Shown: positions 33,711 to 43,211 of the stretch, one piece after another
Layout: every line of letters begins with the position of its first letter
Numbering within the stretch: position 1 is the first letter of the stretch
Assembly: GCA_029834535.1 (NCBI GenBank)
Contig: JAQMWT010000675.1
Coordinates: 1 to 64,000, forward strand
From: Chrysophaeum taylorii
Lineage: Eukaryota > Sar > Pelagophyceae > Pelagomonadales > Pelagomonadaceae
Reading direction: 5' to 3'
Length of the DNA: 64,000 nt
Made by a program: the position numbers and the translations under genes
The notes under the pieces: model-generated
Seen by the model: the letters and a program-made list of their open reading frames with translations, nothing else
Told to the model about the DNA's origin: nothing
Databases searched by the model: none

Positions 33711-33865
33711 GACGACGACGGGCCGGGCGACGCCGCGCTCAGCGCATCTTCATCCGAAGTCGAAGAAGGACTCCGCGGTCTGGGCACGCATTGTGCCTGC
33801 CTGTGAGAAGGAAAGTTTAGCAACGTCATCATAATTATGACATCCCCTGTGCCACGTATATTAAG

Positions 33866-34948
33866 ATGAGCGACGAGCTGAGGCTGCGGTTTGTTGGCGT
33901 CGAGGATCTCCCGAAGGATGAGGTCCTCGCCGTCGCGGCCTCCGCGGGGCCCGAGGAACTCGCGTCCCTCGCCGCGCACTTGGGCTCCGCCGCGCGGCGC
34001 TTCGTCGTGGACGGCCGCGTGCTTCAAGGACCCCTCAAGGACCACGGGCTCGCCTCGACGGAAGAGGTTCTCGAGGTCTCGGTGATCAGGCCGCGCACGA
34101 CAAGCTACGTCGCCGGCACGCCCACCGACGACTGGATCGGCGCGCTCTGCGCGGGCCCAGTGGTCGGTTCGTACGACGGCACCGTCGTCTCCGGAAACTC
34201 TGTGCTGTGCCAGCACCAAGGTGCCGTCAAGGCCGTCGACGCGAAAGGGGACCTCGTTGCCTCGGGTGGCCACGACCACCTCGTCTACATACGCACCGAC
34301 CGCGACACGGTTGGCGAAGGTCACGGCAATTCGGTCGACGCTATCTCGGTGGCTCCGGACTCGACCGCCGTCGCCTCTGGCGACTGGACGGGCATGCTCT
34401 TCTTGTGGGCGCGTCAGGATGCCGACAAGATCGAGCCCAAGGCCACGCACAAGGCCCACGCCCAGTGCCTCTCGGGCCTCGCCTGGACCGACGAAACCCT
34501 CGCTTCGTGCTCCTGGGATGGCACGATCAAGATTTGGGGCGCCGACCGCCTTGACCTCGCTGCCTCCTCGCCCGCAACCGGCGTCGTCCTCACCTGCCTC
34601 TGCGCGCCGACCTCTCACCTCTTCGTCGCGGGCGCCCACGACTCCACTATCCGCGTATTCGACCGCCGCGACGCCGTCGTAAAGCCGCGGAAAACGAAAT
34701 ATTTTGCCACTAAACACGCCGAGACTGTCTCGGCGATTGCTGCGTGCCCGACCGACCCCAACCTCATCGCCTCTGCCTCCCACGACGGCCGTGCTTTTGT
34801 CTGGGATCTCCGCGCTTTCGAGCCCCTCCACTGCCTCGAGCCCCCGACTTCCAACCAGAGAAAGCTCCTCGCTCTCGCCTGGGACCGGCGGGACAACATC
34901 TTTCTCGGAGGGGACGATTCCACCCTCCACCATTTTACCGTCCGTTAG
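33866..34948 (+). CDS. WDR12: WDR12/YTM1 ribosome-biogenesis WD40 protein
   Basis: A 360-aa protein with an N-terminal ubiquitin-like NLE-type domain (about 1-85) followed directly by the WDR12 linker (TPTDDWIGALCAGPVVGSYD, equivalent to HDDWISxxxxxxxxxxTGSYD) and a WD40 propeller. WD-type ends are visible in KIWGADRL, IRVFDRRD and FVWDLRAFE. In yeast and animals this protein joins the PeBoW complex (with Nop7/PES1 and Erb1/BOP1) for 60S subunit assembly in the nucleolus; the ubiquitin-like domain contacts the AAA+ ATPase Rea1/MDN1. It is somewhat short (human about 423 aa). The minus strand is open over most of the gene, a GC effect. Confidence 0.88.
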   Translation: MSDELRLRFVGVEDLPKDEVLAVAASAGPEELASLAAHLGSAARRFVVDGRVLQGPLKDHGLASTEEVLEVSVIRPRTTSYVAGTPTDDWIGALCAGPVVGSYDGTVVSGNSVLCQHQGAVKAVDAKGDLVASGGHDHLVYIRTDRDTVGEGHGNSVDAISVAPDSTAVASGDWTGMLFLWARQDADKIEPKATHKAHAQCLSGLAWTDETLASCSWDGTIKIWGADRLDLAASSPATGVVLTCLCAPTSHLFVAGAHDSTIRVFDRRDAVVKPRKTKYFATKHAETVSAIAACPTDPNLIASASHDGRAFVWDLRAFEPLHCLEPPTSNQRKLLALAWDRRDNIFLGGDDSTLHHFTVR

Positions 34949-35735
34949 GTATGTTATCGATCCGGGGGGCGGCTAGGAGAGAGAGTCGCGACCTTCTTGG
35001 ACCTACGTCCCTCGCACTTTTACTAGTCGGCCCCAGACTGATTGATGATGACTGGAGTTCGCGTCACACATCATGCGCAAATCTTCTTGGGTTTTGTCTC
35101 TTGGAGATTCGGGCGACTGGCCGATCGCTGCTTTCGGGCGGCGGTGGCAAGTTGCCGTAAAAAAACCGCTGCTTCCTTTGGGAGGGGGGGGGGGCGGAGA
35201 GTGCATGCGCACATCGCGGACGTCGACGTTGTGCCCTGCTGCGAGACAACTTCTTGATGTTGCGCGCTCGGGCCTTTCTTGGGTCGCCAAGCAACTGGCC
35301 TCGCCATCGAGGACAGTAGCCGGCGTGGGTGGTGATCTTTCATTTAGAGAGAGGCTGCGAAGCGGAGGTACTCGGGTCCACTTCCTACACCAAGAGCAGC
35401 CAGCCACTCTGGGTCTCGACGACTTTTTGAGGCCTATTTCGTTCTTTTCTCCTTCCCGCATTCATTCGAGAAGCTGCTGGAGCAAGCGGCGATCGCACAG
35501 TGCTGCCTTTCTTTCAACAGCTTCTTCGGGCAGGTGCTCGAGCTCCATATGTTCATACGTTGCCGCCTCCTCAAGCTGCCAACTAATGCATGTCTGTGTC
35601 TGGCATCCACCCATCCTTGCGGCTGCCGACGTTCGTTGTTCCACGAAGAGTGGTGATAAGCACCTTTGGAGGACCTCCAAGTTGCCAACTGCAATATATT
35701 GTGTGTGCTGCCTTGAAGCACGTTTGAGGACACAC
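34949..35735. other. Intergenic region flanking the transposon, weak minus-strand coding signal
   Basis: A minus-strand frame ending at 35462 has a coherent tail (SWQLEEAATYEHMELEHLPE, then a Leu-rich end). Its upstream part runs into the transposon, so a host gene interrupted by the insertion is conceivable. Evidence is too thin for a gene call. A G run lies at 35181-35192. Confidence 0.3.
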
Positions 35736-35742
35736 ACTACAC
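35736..35742. repeat. Target-site duplication, left (ACTACAC)
   Basis: The 7 bp ACTACAC directly abut the inverted terminus TAGGGTCGGATAAG and recur exactly at 40419-40425 beyond the other terminus. An intact duplication points to a fairly recent insertion. Confidence 0.85.
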
Positions 35743-35760
35743 TAGGGTCGGATAAGGAAC
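35743..35760 (+). repeat. Left terminal inverted repeat of transposon
   Basis: TAGGGTCGGATAAGGAAC; the first 14 bases are identical in inverted orientation to 40405-40418. Confidence 0.85.
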
Positions 35761-36120
35761 TCGGGGGTCCCGCGCCGGGGCCGAAAATCCCCAAGGATTG
35801 GCGGGCTTTTTCGTCCGTCGCCAAGTTGACCCAAAATGGTGCCGATTTTATCTTGGAACGAAGTCCGTAGCTGCCGATTTGGCGAATCTACTTGGGAGTG
35901 AGGTATTTTGGCGCCTCGGCGGAGGCGGGGGCCTAGGTGGCTCTACTCTGCACGACGCCATCGGCTCCAAATACAACAACCGGCGCATCGGGAATGTCTG
36001 TAGGCCCAATGAGGGTCGTGTGGGCGTTTAGACGGCACCTTTTGTTCGCTGGGGCCAGTTCTAGTGTCCTCGTCTTTCCGGGCGTCCTCGGGAGACCGGC
36101 GTCGGGGCCTGCGAACGCAG

Positions 36121-39100
36121 CTATGCGTAGTCGTCGTCGTCGACGTCCATCGCGTCCTCCTCCTCCTCCTCGTCGTCGTCGTCGTCGTATTCGTTGTCCT
36201 CGGACACGAAGCGCCAGGAAGCCGGCTTGGAGCCGTTGAAGAAGGTGGGGCGGTTCGCGAAGAGCCACCCGCTGAAACCGTCGTCATAGGAAACGAAGAT
36301 CCAACCCAGCCCGAGTTTCTTGCGACCGTCCTTGGAGTTCTCGTCGGATACCGCCTCGATGGTGCCGGGCATCCAGTAGCAGCCCGGGTGCCCCGACAAC
36401 TCCCAGAGAACCTCGACGCGTGACCCGACCAACGCCACGTCAATCGTCGGTAGCTTCGAGCGGCCACTCGTTGTCCGCGTCCGCTTCCTCGGATGGCGAA
36501 AGGCGCGGCACTCCTCAACCTTGGCCTTGAGCTCGTCAACGCTCAAGTGCCGCCTCGCGTCGAGTTCGAGACGCTGGGCCGTCGCGGTCCCGAGCACTGG
36601 CAGCTGCCGTCGGCGCTCGCCCGGGACTACCGCCTCGGCGACCAACTCGCGGGAGTTGGTCTTGATCTGCTCGTAGACGTACTCGAGGTGCGCGGTGAGG
36701 AATTCGATGTTGGCCTTGGAACCGGCCGAGCCGATCGTCGGGTCCTTGCCCGAGGTGTAGGACTTGGGTTTGAGGTCGCCCATGCCCATGCCGACGACGT
36801 ACCTGTCGATGTTCTCCTTGAGGACCTTCGACCGCGCAGCGTCGCTCGAGATCTGCTTAAGTGCCGCATCAAGTCGCTTCTTGACCGTCGAGAGCAGGGT
36901 CCTCCCGACGAGGGCCTGCTCGTCGACGACAGGCTTGACTTTCATGGCCTCCTGGGCCTTGGCGTAGTCGTTCACCTGGCGCTCGAGGGCCTTCTCGACG
37001 AACGCGGCGGCGCGACGGCGATGGTGCTCCTTCGCCGCCTCCGCGCGCGCGGCAGCCTGCTCCTTGTGGTTCTGCCGACCACGACGAGCCGCCTCCATCA
37101 ACACTCCTCGAAAGTCGTCGCCGAGCGTGGCGAGACGTCCTCCACCAACTCGATCGCGCATTCGAGCCTTCGTCGTCGTTCGACCAGCGACCTCGTCGGC
37201 GACGCGTCGCCGGCGCTTGGTCGTAAAACTCGTGGCGGCCCGGTCGAAGATGTGGTCCCGTTGGCACGCGACGACCCCGACGCAGTTCACGACGCTCATG
37301 TTGACGTAGGAGGAGGCGTTGTAATACTTCAATACGCCAAACTCGCCTTCGACCTCGTTCGAGTTCCGCCGCGCGCCGTCGAAGGCCCTCCGGAGCTCCG
37401 ACGTCTGGTTGACCGCCGCGAGGTCGCCGTCGCCGACGTAGCGCATAGACTGCCCCCCCTCGAACGTGCGGCGCATGCCGCGGCCCCAGGCCCGGAGCGC
37501 GTCGAGCATGGTCTTGGCCTCTGGATCATTGGTGTCAGTCGGAGCGTAGAGCCGCGCCCGAACGGCCGCGACGTCGCGGATCGTGGACTGGCCGTCGACG
37601 GACAGCTTCGCCGACCCGGCCCGCGTCTCGAGGAACTGGGCGTAGGTGGCGATCTCAGTGTCGAAGGCCTCGTAACCGGCGGTCGCAACGAGTTGTGGAT
37701 TATCCTGGCAGACTTGGAAGAAGGCATGCACTCGCTCGAGAACGCCCGCCATGTCGAGAACCGACCAACCCTCGAGGGCGTCCGATGCGGCGAAAATTCG
37801 GAAAGGCACCGTGAGCTTGTCGTCGATGATCGCTCGGGCTCGAATGGCTCCGGCGACCTCCTGCGAGGACAAGGTCGAGAAGAGGTTGTTCCTGAGGATG
37901 TTCTGCGGCGCGTAGCTCGCGTTCTCGAGGAACTCGACGAGAAACGGGAGGTTGTGGAAGATGACCCAGGCCGCGTTGGTGCACGCGTCCTGCCGCGTCC
38001 CCTTGTCCGTGCGGCCGAGCGTGAGGTAGAGCTCCGACGGGTGCTTCTCCTCGAGGAATGCCCGGAGAGGGGTCCCGAAGCCCTTCCCGTAGCGATCCAC
38101 GCCCTCGCCGATACACTTGGACAAGGCATGAATGACCTTGTTCAACTCGCCGGTGAGGCGCAGGTGCTTCGCCTCCGAGCTCTCGATGCTATCCTTCAGC
38201 AGCGTGTCGAGCATCTTGGCCTCCTCGGCGGCGCCGCCGTCGAGCCATGTGTTGCCTGCTCAACAAATTGCTGGTGGGACGGCACGACGTACCGAGATGT
38301 CGCTGGCAGTTCCCGTGAAAGACACGAGTCTTCGCGTCGCGCTCGTCTTGCGTCATCAAATTCCACAGCTCTCCCCCGATCTCCTTCTGCACCGCCGCGA
38401 GGACATGCTCCTGGAGCTCGCGGACCGATGCGATGGCGCCGGAGGCGTTGTCGGTAACGATGGCCCGGCCGGCGACATTCTGCACGCCGGCGCTGCCGGC
38501 GGCCGGGAGCGCCTCCGCAGCAGCGTCGGCTCCGTAGAGCTCCTGGTAAACTTGATTAACGAGCTGGAGCGCTCGATTCAGGTCACCAAACCGATCGTTG
38601 ATCGCCTTGGCCTCGCCAGGCGCGCTCTGGTCGGAGATCTCGCTCGCGCCCAGCGTCCAGTTCTCCGTCACGCCGCCGCGTGTGACGCGAAGTTGGGTAG
38701 TCGCGATCTCCTTGCCGTCGAGCGGCGACGCGTCCGTCGCCGCGTCGACGACGTCACCGTATCCCACGGCGAGGGCGACGGCGGCCTCGTGAAGGACACC
38801 CATCTCGGAGCGCAGGTCGCGAATGAAGCGTGCGGACGGGAGCTCCATGTCGCGCACTCGCTCCGGGCCAACGACCGCCTCGACGACCGAGACAAGGACC
38901 TCGGGGATTTCCGCAGGCGCAACCCGCGAGGCGAGCAGTTTCATACACAGCACCCTGAGCTTCGAGTCCCACGGAGTGCCCTTGCCGGATCCCTTGCCGG
39001 ACGGCTTCCGCGGTACCCACACTTCGGCGTTCTGCTTCTCGAGGACCGCGACCCGCTCCCGCAGCCGCTCGATCTCCTCCTCCCGGGCCTGGAAGCGGTC

Positions 39101-40279
39101 CTCGGCAGCCGCGAGCTTTATCTCCATTTGCTTCGCTTCCTGGTTGAGGGCGGCGTAATTGTTCTCGAGTTGTCGCATGGCCCGAGGGTCCGATTTCTTC
39201 AGTCGGTTCCTCTCCCGAAACTCGGCCGCCGCCGCAGCCTGTCTCGCCGCCTCGTTCGACTGGGCCTTGGTCGCGTTGAGCTCGTCGATGGTTCGCTGCA
39301 GCCTCGCGGCATCGCGGTCGCGCTGCTTCTCATTGGAGGCCTGGTGGCGTTCGATGCGGACCTGGAGCCGTGCCTCCCGACGTGCGGCATCCCGGACCTC
39401 GTCCTCGTACTTCCACTTGGCCTCGAGACGCGCCGCGTCTGCCTTGGCGGCCGCCATTTCCGCGGCGAAGGCGTCGGCGTGGGCTTCTTTCGTCTCGCGT
39501 TCGGCGGTGACAGAGCGAGAGTGCTGAGCCGTCTTGGCCGCCGTGAGCTTGTCGACCGTGCTCCGGAGTTTCGACACCTCCTTCTCGAGCTCCGAGATCC
39601 GCACATTCGAGTCCGACGACGACGACAGTGTGGAGATAACCGATGACCCACTCGATCCAAGCGTCGGACGCGCTGGCCGTCCGGGTGGTAGTCGCCGAAT
39701 CGGGGGGGTGTCGTTCTTCTTGCCGGGCTTGGCCTTGACGTGGGAGAACGGGACGCGGATCTCTCCCTGCTGAATCGTTTTCACGTCGTATGACTCGACC
39801 CGACACACAGTGTTGTTGTAGATTAGGCCCAGGACAACGCCGTTGCCGCCCTGGATGTTGTGCCCCGCCGAGAAGTCGTGCTCGATGAGGACCTCGTCCC
39901 CGCTGCGGATGGTTGTCTTGAGAGTCCTAGTTAGCGACGCGGAGATCCGGGCGAGAACGGCCTTCGCGCCCTTCGTCGTGTGTAGCTTGCTCGGGGTGAA
40001 GTCGTCCCGGCACATTTTCGAGCACACGTAGAACTTGTCGGGCAGCTCGCCCTCGATATTCAGGAGTCGCTCCAGGTCGAGCGGCTGGCCCCTGGCCGTC
40101 TCGTCGGCGTCGAGCCTCGCTACGCAGCACACGCACTCTCCCCTCAAGAGGTTTTTTCGCCGTTGATGTTTGGCAGCGGGTTTTTTCGACACTTTCGTCA
40201 ACTCAGCCGGGACCGAAGGGTCCACAGGGGTTACAGAAGGACCCGGGGCCGACTCTTTGCTCGTTTCGGCCGATTCCAT
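36121..40279 (-). CDS. Transposase-like protein with Zn-type N-terminus, coiled coil, RNase H-like core and Tudor-like C-terminus
   Basis: Two long frames join across a 37-nt GT-AG intron (38292-38256) to give 1373 aa (exons 40279-38293 and 38255-36121). The join restores CQRHLGNTWLDGG, which is like the CxxHLRNxW motif of large eukaryotic transposases. In order: Cys motif CVCC...YVCSKMCRDDF (about 50-90), a small beta domain (GDEVLIEHDFSAG), a coiled coil (about 240-420), an RNase H-like core with candidate acidic residues in DAATDASPLDG and AIVTDNASGA, a later E in NSNEVEGEFGVLKYY, and a C-terminal Tudor-like domain (VGSRVEVLWEL...FVSYDDGFSGWLF) with an acidic tail. No stop or frameshift remains, so it may be active. 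The catalytic assignment is inference. Confidence 0.75.
38256..38292 (-). other. Spliceosomal intron (37 nt) in transposase-like gene
   Basis: Begins gtacgt and ends gagcag on the minus strand. Removal turns two overlapping frames into one and restores a conserved motif, CQRHLGNTW. The length is 1 mod 3, so retention causes a frameshift. Confidence 0.8.
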
Positions 40280-40306
40280 GGGCGGAACGCCGATTTTGTG
40301 ATTTTG

Positions 40307-40331
40307 CAGGCTATGTTTGAAACATAGCCTG
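40307..40331. promoter_or_regulatory. Perfect palindrome upstream of transposase start
   Basis: Arms caggctatgttt and aaacatagcctg (12 bp) around a single base, 28 bp upstream of the transposase ATG and inside the right terminus region. The placement suits a transposase or repressor binding site; this is inference. Confidence 0.5.
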
Positions 40332-40404
40332 AGACAATCCACTTTTGAATGAGGGTTTCTCGTTTGGTGTTCGAAATGTAGGCTAGGGCCTAGTTTTGAG
40401 CTTT

Positions 40405-40418
40405 CTTATCCGACCCTA
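40405..40418 (-). repeat. Right terminal inverted repeat of transposon
   Basis: CTTATCCGACCCTA, the exact inverse of the left terminus. The wider 17-bp end (ctttcttatccgaccct) also occurs at 2547-2563. Confidence 0.85.
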
Positions 40419-40425
40419 ACTACAC
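40419..40425. repeat. Target-site duplication, right (ACTACAC)
   Basis: Exact copy of 35736-35742. Confidence 0.85.
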
Positions 40426-40564
40426 GTAAATGATGCCACTTTGGAAGAAGAAGAAGGAAGGACCTTGGGGTTAGTAGTTAAGCCTATTAACAAAGTAGAA
40501 GAAGCTTTACTAGTCCTATAATAAACCCTCTAAGAGAGAGAGACAGACAGACAGAGAGTCCGCG

Positions 40565-42115
40565 ATGGTTGTGAAGGGAAGAAAGGAGAAAGCAGCAAAG
40601 AAGGAAAAGGTGGTGAAGAAGACGGAGGATGGCGTGGGTGAGTCGATAAAGCTGTGGAATACGTTCCGCGCCAAGTCGATGGACAAGGAGAAGCGACGGT
40701 CTTTGATCGAGAAGACGTTAGGCGGCCATCTCAAGGGAAAGTTGTTCGAGACTTCGCTGAAACACGACGGGGCGCGGGTGGTGCAGGCCATGATTCGGTA
40801 CGGCGACGCCCCCCAGCGCGCGAAGATCCAATCTGAGCTGGTGCCGCGATTCGTTGAGCTGGCGAAGGTGCCGTACGCGTGTCACGTCGCGATCGCGCTG
40901 TGCCGGCACGCTTTCGAGCCGCAGTCGTTTTTCGCGGCCGTGCGCGGTAAATTCGCCAAGTTGGGGACCCACGCGACGGCGGGTCCCGTCGCCGACGCGT
41001 TGCTCCGACACCTGGCCGAGCACAGCGCGGCTGGCCGTTCGCTGAAACGCAAGTTGCTGTCCGAATTTTTCGACCAAGAGCACGACACGCTCGAGGGCGC
41101 GGTGGCTGCCGACCCCGCCCGCGGCGGACGGTTCGTCGCCGGCGCCCTTCGCACCGCCCAGCGTCTCGTCGAAAAAGGCCTCGCGCAGCACTTGCTCGCC
41201 CACGAGGTGTTTTGGGAAGTAGCGCGGGCGGCAGACGCGACGCAACTCGCCGAGCTCGCGTCGTCGTCGGTCGAGGCCGCCCCCCACGTCGCCGCATCGC
41301 GACCCGGCGCGCTCAGCGTCTGCCGCTTGGTGGGTGCCGCCGACCCCAAAATTCGAAAGAAAATCCTCAAGGCCTTTCCGAAGGACGCTATTTCCCACAA
41401 GTTCGCGCACTTGGTGGTGTGGCGAGCGATGGCGTGCGTCGACGACACGGTGTTTACCAACAAACAGGTCGACTTGAGCGCGGACGTTGCGACGCATCCC
41501 GTGGGTGGCCGTGTGTGTGTGTGGCTGCTGCGGGGCCACCTCGCTCTCAACCAAGACGAAGAGCTCGCGCTCGCGGGCGCGTCGACGTCCAAGAAGCCGG
41601 ACGAAACGAGACGAGCCGAGCTCGAGGCGAACGCCCTCGCAAAGTTGCGCGAAGCCTGCGTCGACCAGCCCGTGGCCTTTTTGTCGAGCCGCGCGGGCGC
41701 GATGGTGGCGGCAGAGCTGGTTATCCATGGTTGCGAGGATGCGGCCGTCGCGCTAGCCAAGGCGGCCGCCGTAGACTTTCCGGTCGCCGCCGGGTGCGCG
41801 ATAGTCGACCACGACGTCGCCCACGCGTCCCTCAAGTCGATCTTACAAAAAGAAGCACACAAAGGCGGGACGATCTTCGGCCGGGCCTTCTTTGACCTCG
41901 TCAAAAATGACCTCGCCGCCTGGGCGTCCTCGAACCGCGGCGCGTTTATTTTGGACGCGCTCCTCGCGTACCACAATAACGCCGACTTCGCCGTCAAGAC
42001 GGCAGCCACCCTCAAGCCCCTCCTCCAGCGGCGCGACGACGACGCCGCCTGGGCCAACACCAAGGGTGCCGACGCGCTCCGGAAAAACCGCCTCATTCTT
42101 CTTCATCATCAATAG
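40565..42115 (+). CDS. PUM3: Pumilio-homology protein PUM3/PUF6
   Basis: A 516-aa protein starting MVVKGRKEKAAKKEK, a basic nucleolar-type N-terminus. The diagnostic segment LWNTFRAKSMDKEKRRSLIE and the repeat GHLKGKLFETSLKHDGARVVQ match the PUF6/Puf-A family (PUM3), which has atypical Puf repeats arranged in an L shape. The C-terminal CPL domain follows (for example SLKSILQKEAHKGGTIFGRA). Known members are nucleolar and act in 60S ribosome assembly and 7S-to-5.8S rRNA processing. Together with WDR12, 5.6 kb away across the transposon, the window has two 60S assembly factors. Its 3' end overlaps the convergent methyltransferase by 7 bp. Confidence 0.88.
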   Translation: MVVKGRKEKAAKKEKVVKKTEDGVGESIKLWNTFRAKSMDKEKRRSLIEKTLGGHLKGKLFETSLKHDGARVVQAMIRYGDAPQRAKIQSELVPRFVELAKVPYACHVAIALCRHAFEPQSFFAAVRGKFAKLGTHATAGPVADALLRHLAEHSAAGRSLKRKLLSEFFDQEHDTLEGAVAADPARGGRFVAGALRTAQRLVEKGLAQHLLAHEVFWEVARAADATQLAELASSSVEAAPHVAASRPGALSVCRLVGAADPKIRKKILKAFPKDAISHKFAHLVVWRAMACVDDTVFTNKQVDLSADVATHPVGGRVCVWLLRGHLALNQDEELALAGASTSKKPDETRRAELEANALAKLREACVDQPVAFLSSRAGAMVAAELVIHGCEDAAVALAKAAAVDFPVAAGCAIVDHDVAHASLKSILQKEAHKGGTIFGRAFFDLVKNDLAAWASSNRGAFILDALLAYHNNADFAVKTAATLKPLLQRRDDDAAWANTKGADALRKNRLILLHHQ

Positions 42116-42735
42116 TAGAGTACGAAAGCTTCGAAGAACCCGGCGAGGTAACTCGTGGACTCCCGCACCCGGAACCCACCTCGTCGTACGAGGTCTGGGA
42201 CATCGGTATCCTGCCGGCAGCTTTTAGACAACGGGGCTACGAGGGGCGCCACTAGATCCACGTATGTCCCCCAGGCGTTAGCTGGCCTCGTGTTCTCGAG
42301 CAGCAGCACGGTGCCGTCCGGTTTGACGACCCGTCGCATTTCTTCGACGGCTCTCAAAGGCTGATCGAAGACGCACAAAGAAAACGTCGAGACTACCGTA
42401 TCGAAGGACGCGTCGGCGAACGGCAACGCTTCAGCATCACCCTGGACCACCACAGACGCACCTCGCCTTTGGGCGACTTGGAGCATCCCAGCGGACGAGT
42501 CCAGCATGGTCAGGCTCTTCACGTTTTCCCAACCATAAAACTCAAAGTTCAGACCAGTGCCCGCCGCCACCTCCAACACATCCCCCCTCGCGCGTCTGAT
42601 GAGATCCCTACGCATCTCGGGAATCCCGAGCACCTCGGCGGGGGCGCCACCGTCGAGGACGTCGTACGTCGCGGCGGCGCGGTCGTACAGAAACAATCTT
42701 CGGCTCATCGACAACATCATCATCGCCAACATCAT
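42109..42735 (-). CDS. Class I SAM methyltransferase (methyltransferase type 11, OMS1/METTL7-like)
   Basis: About 208 aa from the ATG at 42735; several further in-frame ATGs follow closely, so the exact start is uncertain. Motif I is VLEVAAGTGLNFEFY, followed by LDSSAGMLQVAQRR, GDAEALPFADASFDTVVSTF (motif IV region) and VVKPDGTVLLLENTRP (post-IV). The pattern and length fit methyltransferase type 11 proteins such as yeast Oms1 or METTL7. The Met-rich start (MMLAMMML) could be part of a mitochondrial or membrane-targeting segment. The substrate is unknown. Converges on and overlaps PUM3 by 7 bp. Confidence 0.8.
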   Translation of the reverse strand: MMLAMMMLSMSRRLFLYDRAAATYDVLDGGAPAEVLGIPEMRRDLIRRARGDVLEVAAGTGLNFEFYGWENVKSLTMLDSSAGMLQVAQRRGASVVVQGDAEALPFADASFDTVVSTFSLCVFDQPLRAVEEMRRVVKPDGTVLLLENTRPANAWGTYVDLVAPLVAPLSKSCRQDTDVPDLVRRGGFRVRESTSYLAGFFEAFVLYY

Positions 42736-43211
42736 CAACCTCAAATATCAGTGTCAGGGTTTAGGAGTAAGAAAAGGGCGCTAGGTCAGATTGGCGGGGG
42801 TCGTCGAGCGAGCAGCGGAAAAGAGAGCTGGGGTGAGTGGGAGGAAGGCCGAGCGCGAGCCTTACCGTCCGGGCGCCGCCAGAGATCCGGCCGGCGGGTG
42901 TAGGGTGTTAGGGTCACTTTTTTTGTGCCGCCGCAGTGTCCTGTGCAGGACGCAGCTCGGGAGAAAGGAGGGGGATGCAGATATGCACGGGTGCGACAGA
43001 CTCTTTCCAAGGGCGGGGCGTCTCTCTCTCTCAGCATGCATGCTGTTCAACAGGTGTCGCACGCCACCGGACCTGGGGTCAGTCAACGTGTAACACGTGC
43101 AATCCTGCTGCTAAGCACGTACATTGCTCGAAGGCCCACTCGCCGTCATGACCTTTGACGACACATCGGGTCGGGACGAACGCCGAGACCCAGTCGCAAT
43201 GTTTCGACGGG
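42736..43211. other. Intergenic spacer
   Basis: No supported gene. Contains the possible promoter of the methyltransferase gene and the 3' flank of the protease gene. Confidence 0.4.

Larger units (their letters stand above)
35743..40418 (-). mobile_element. Complete 4.68-kb DNA transposon with TIRs, 7-bp TSD and transposase-like gene
   Basis: The left end reads TAGGGTCGGATAAGGAAC. The right end, reverse-complemented, reads TAGGGTCGGATAAGAAAG, giving 14 identical terminal bases plus partial identity beyond. Both ends abut ACTACAC. Between them lies a single minus-strand gene (40279-36121), with about 380 bp of non-coding DNA on the left and about 140 bp on the right, including a perfect palindrome. 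The size, TSD and single DDE-like gene fit a cut-and-paste class II element. The TSD length and termini do not let me assign a named superfamily. A KDZ/hAT/MULE-like RNase H-fold element is the best guess. Confidence 0.85.

Noticed and set aside
33701-34933. 410-aa minus-strand open frame
   Set aside because: Antisense shadow of WDR12.
38189-38214. Overlap of two transposase frames read as a disabling frameshift
   Set aside because: A canonical 37-nt GT-AG intron restores one frame and a conserved motif.
36493-38457. 654-aa plus-strand open frame opposite the transposase
   Set aside because: It is a shadow of the minus-strand gene in GC-rich DNA; composition is Arg/Leu/Val/Glu-skewed with no domain, and the opposite strand has clear motifs.
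38132-39646. 504-aa plus-strand open frame
   Set aside because: Antisense shadow of the coiled-coil part of the transposase-like gene.
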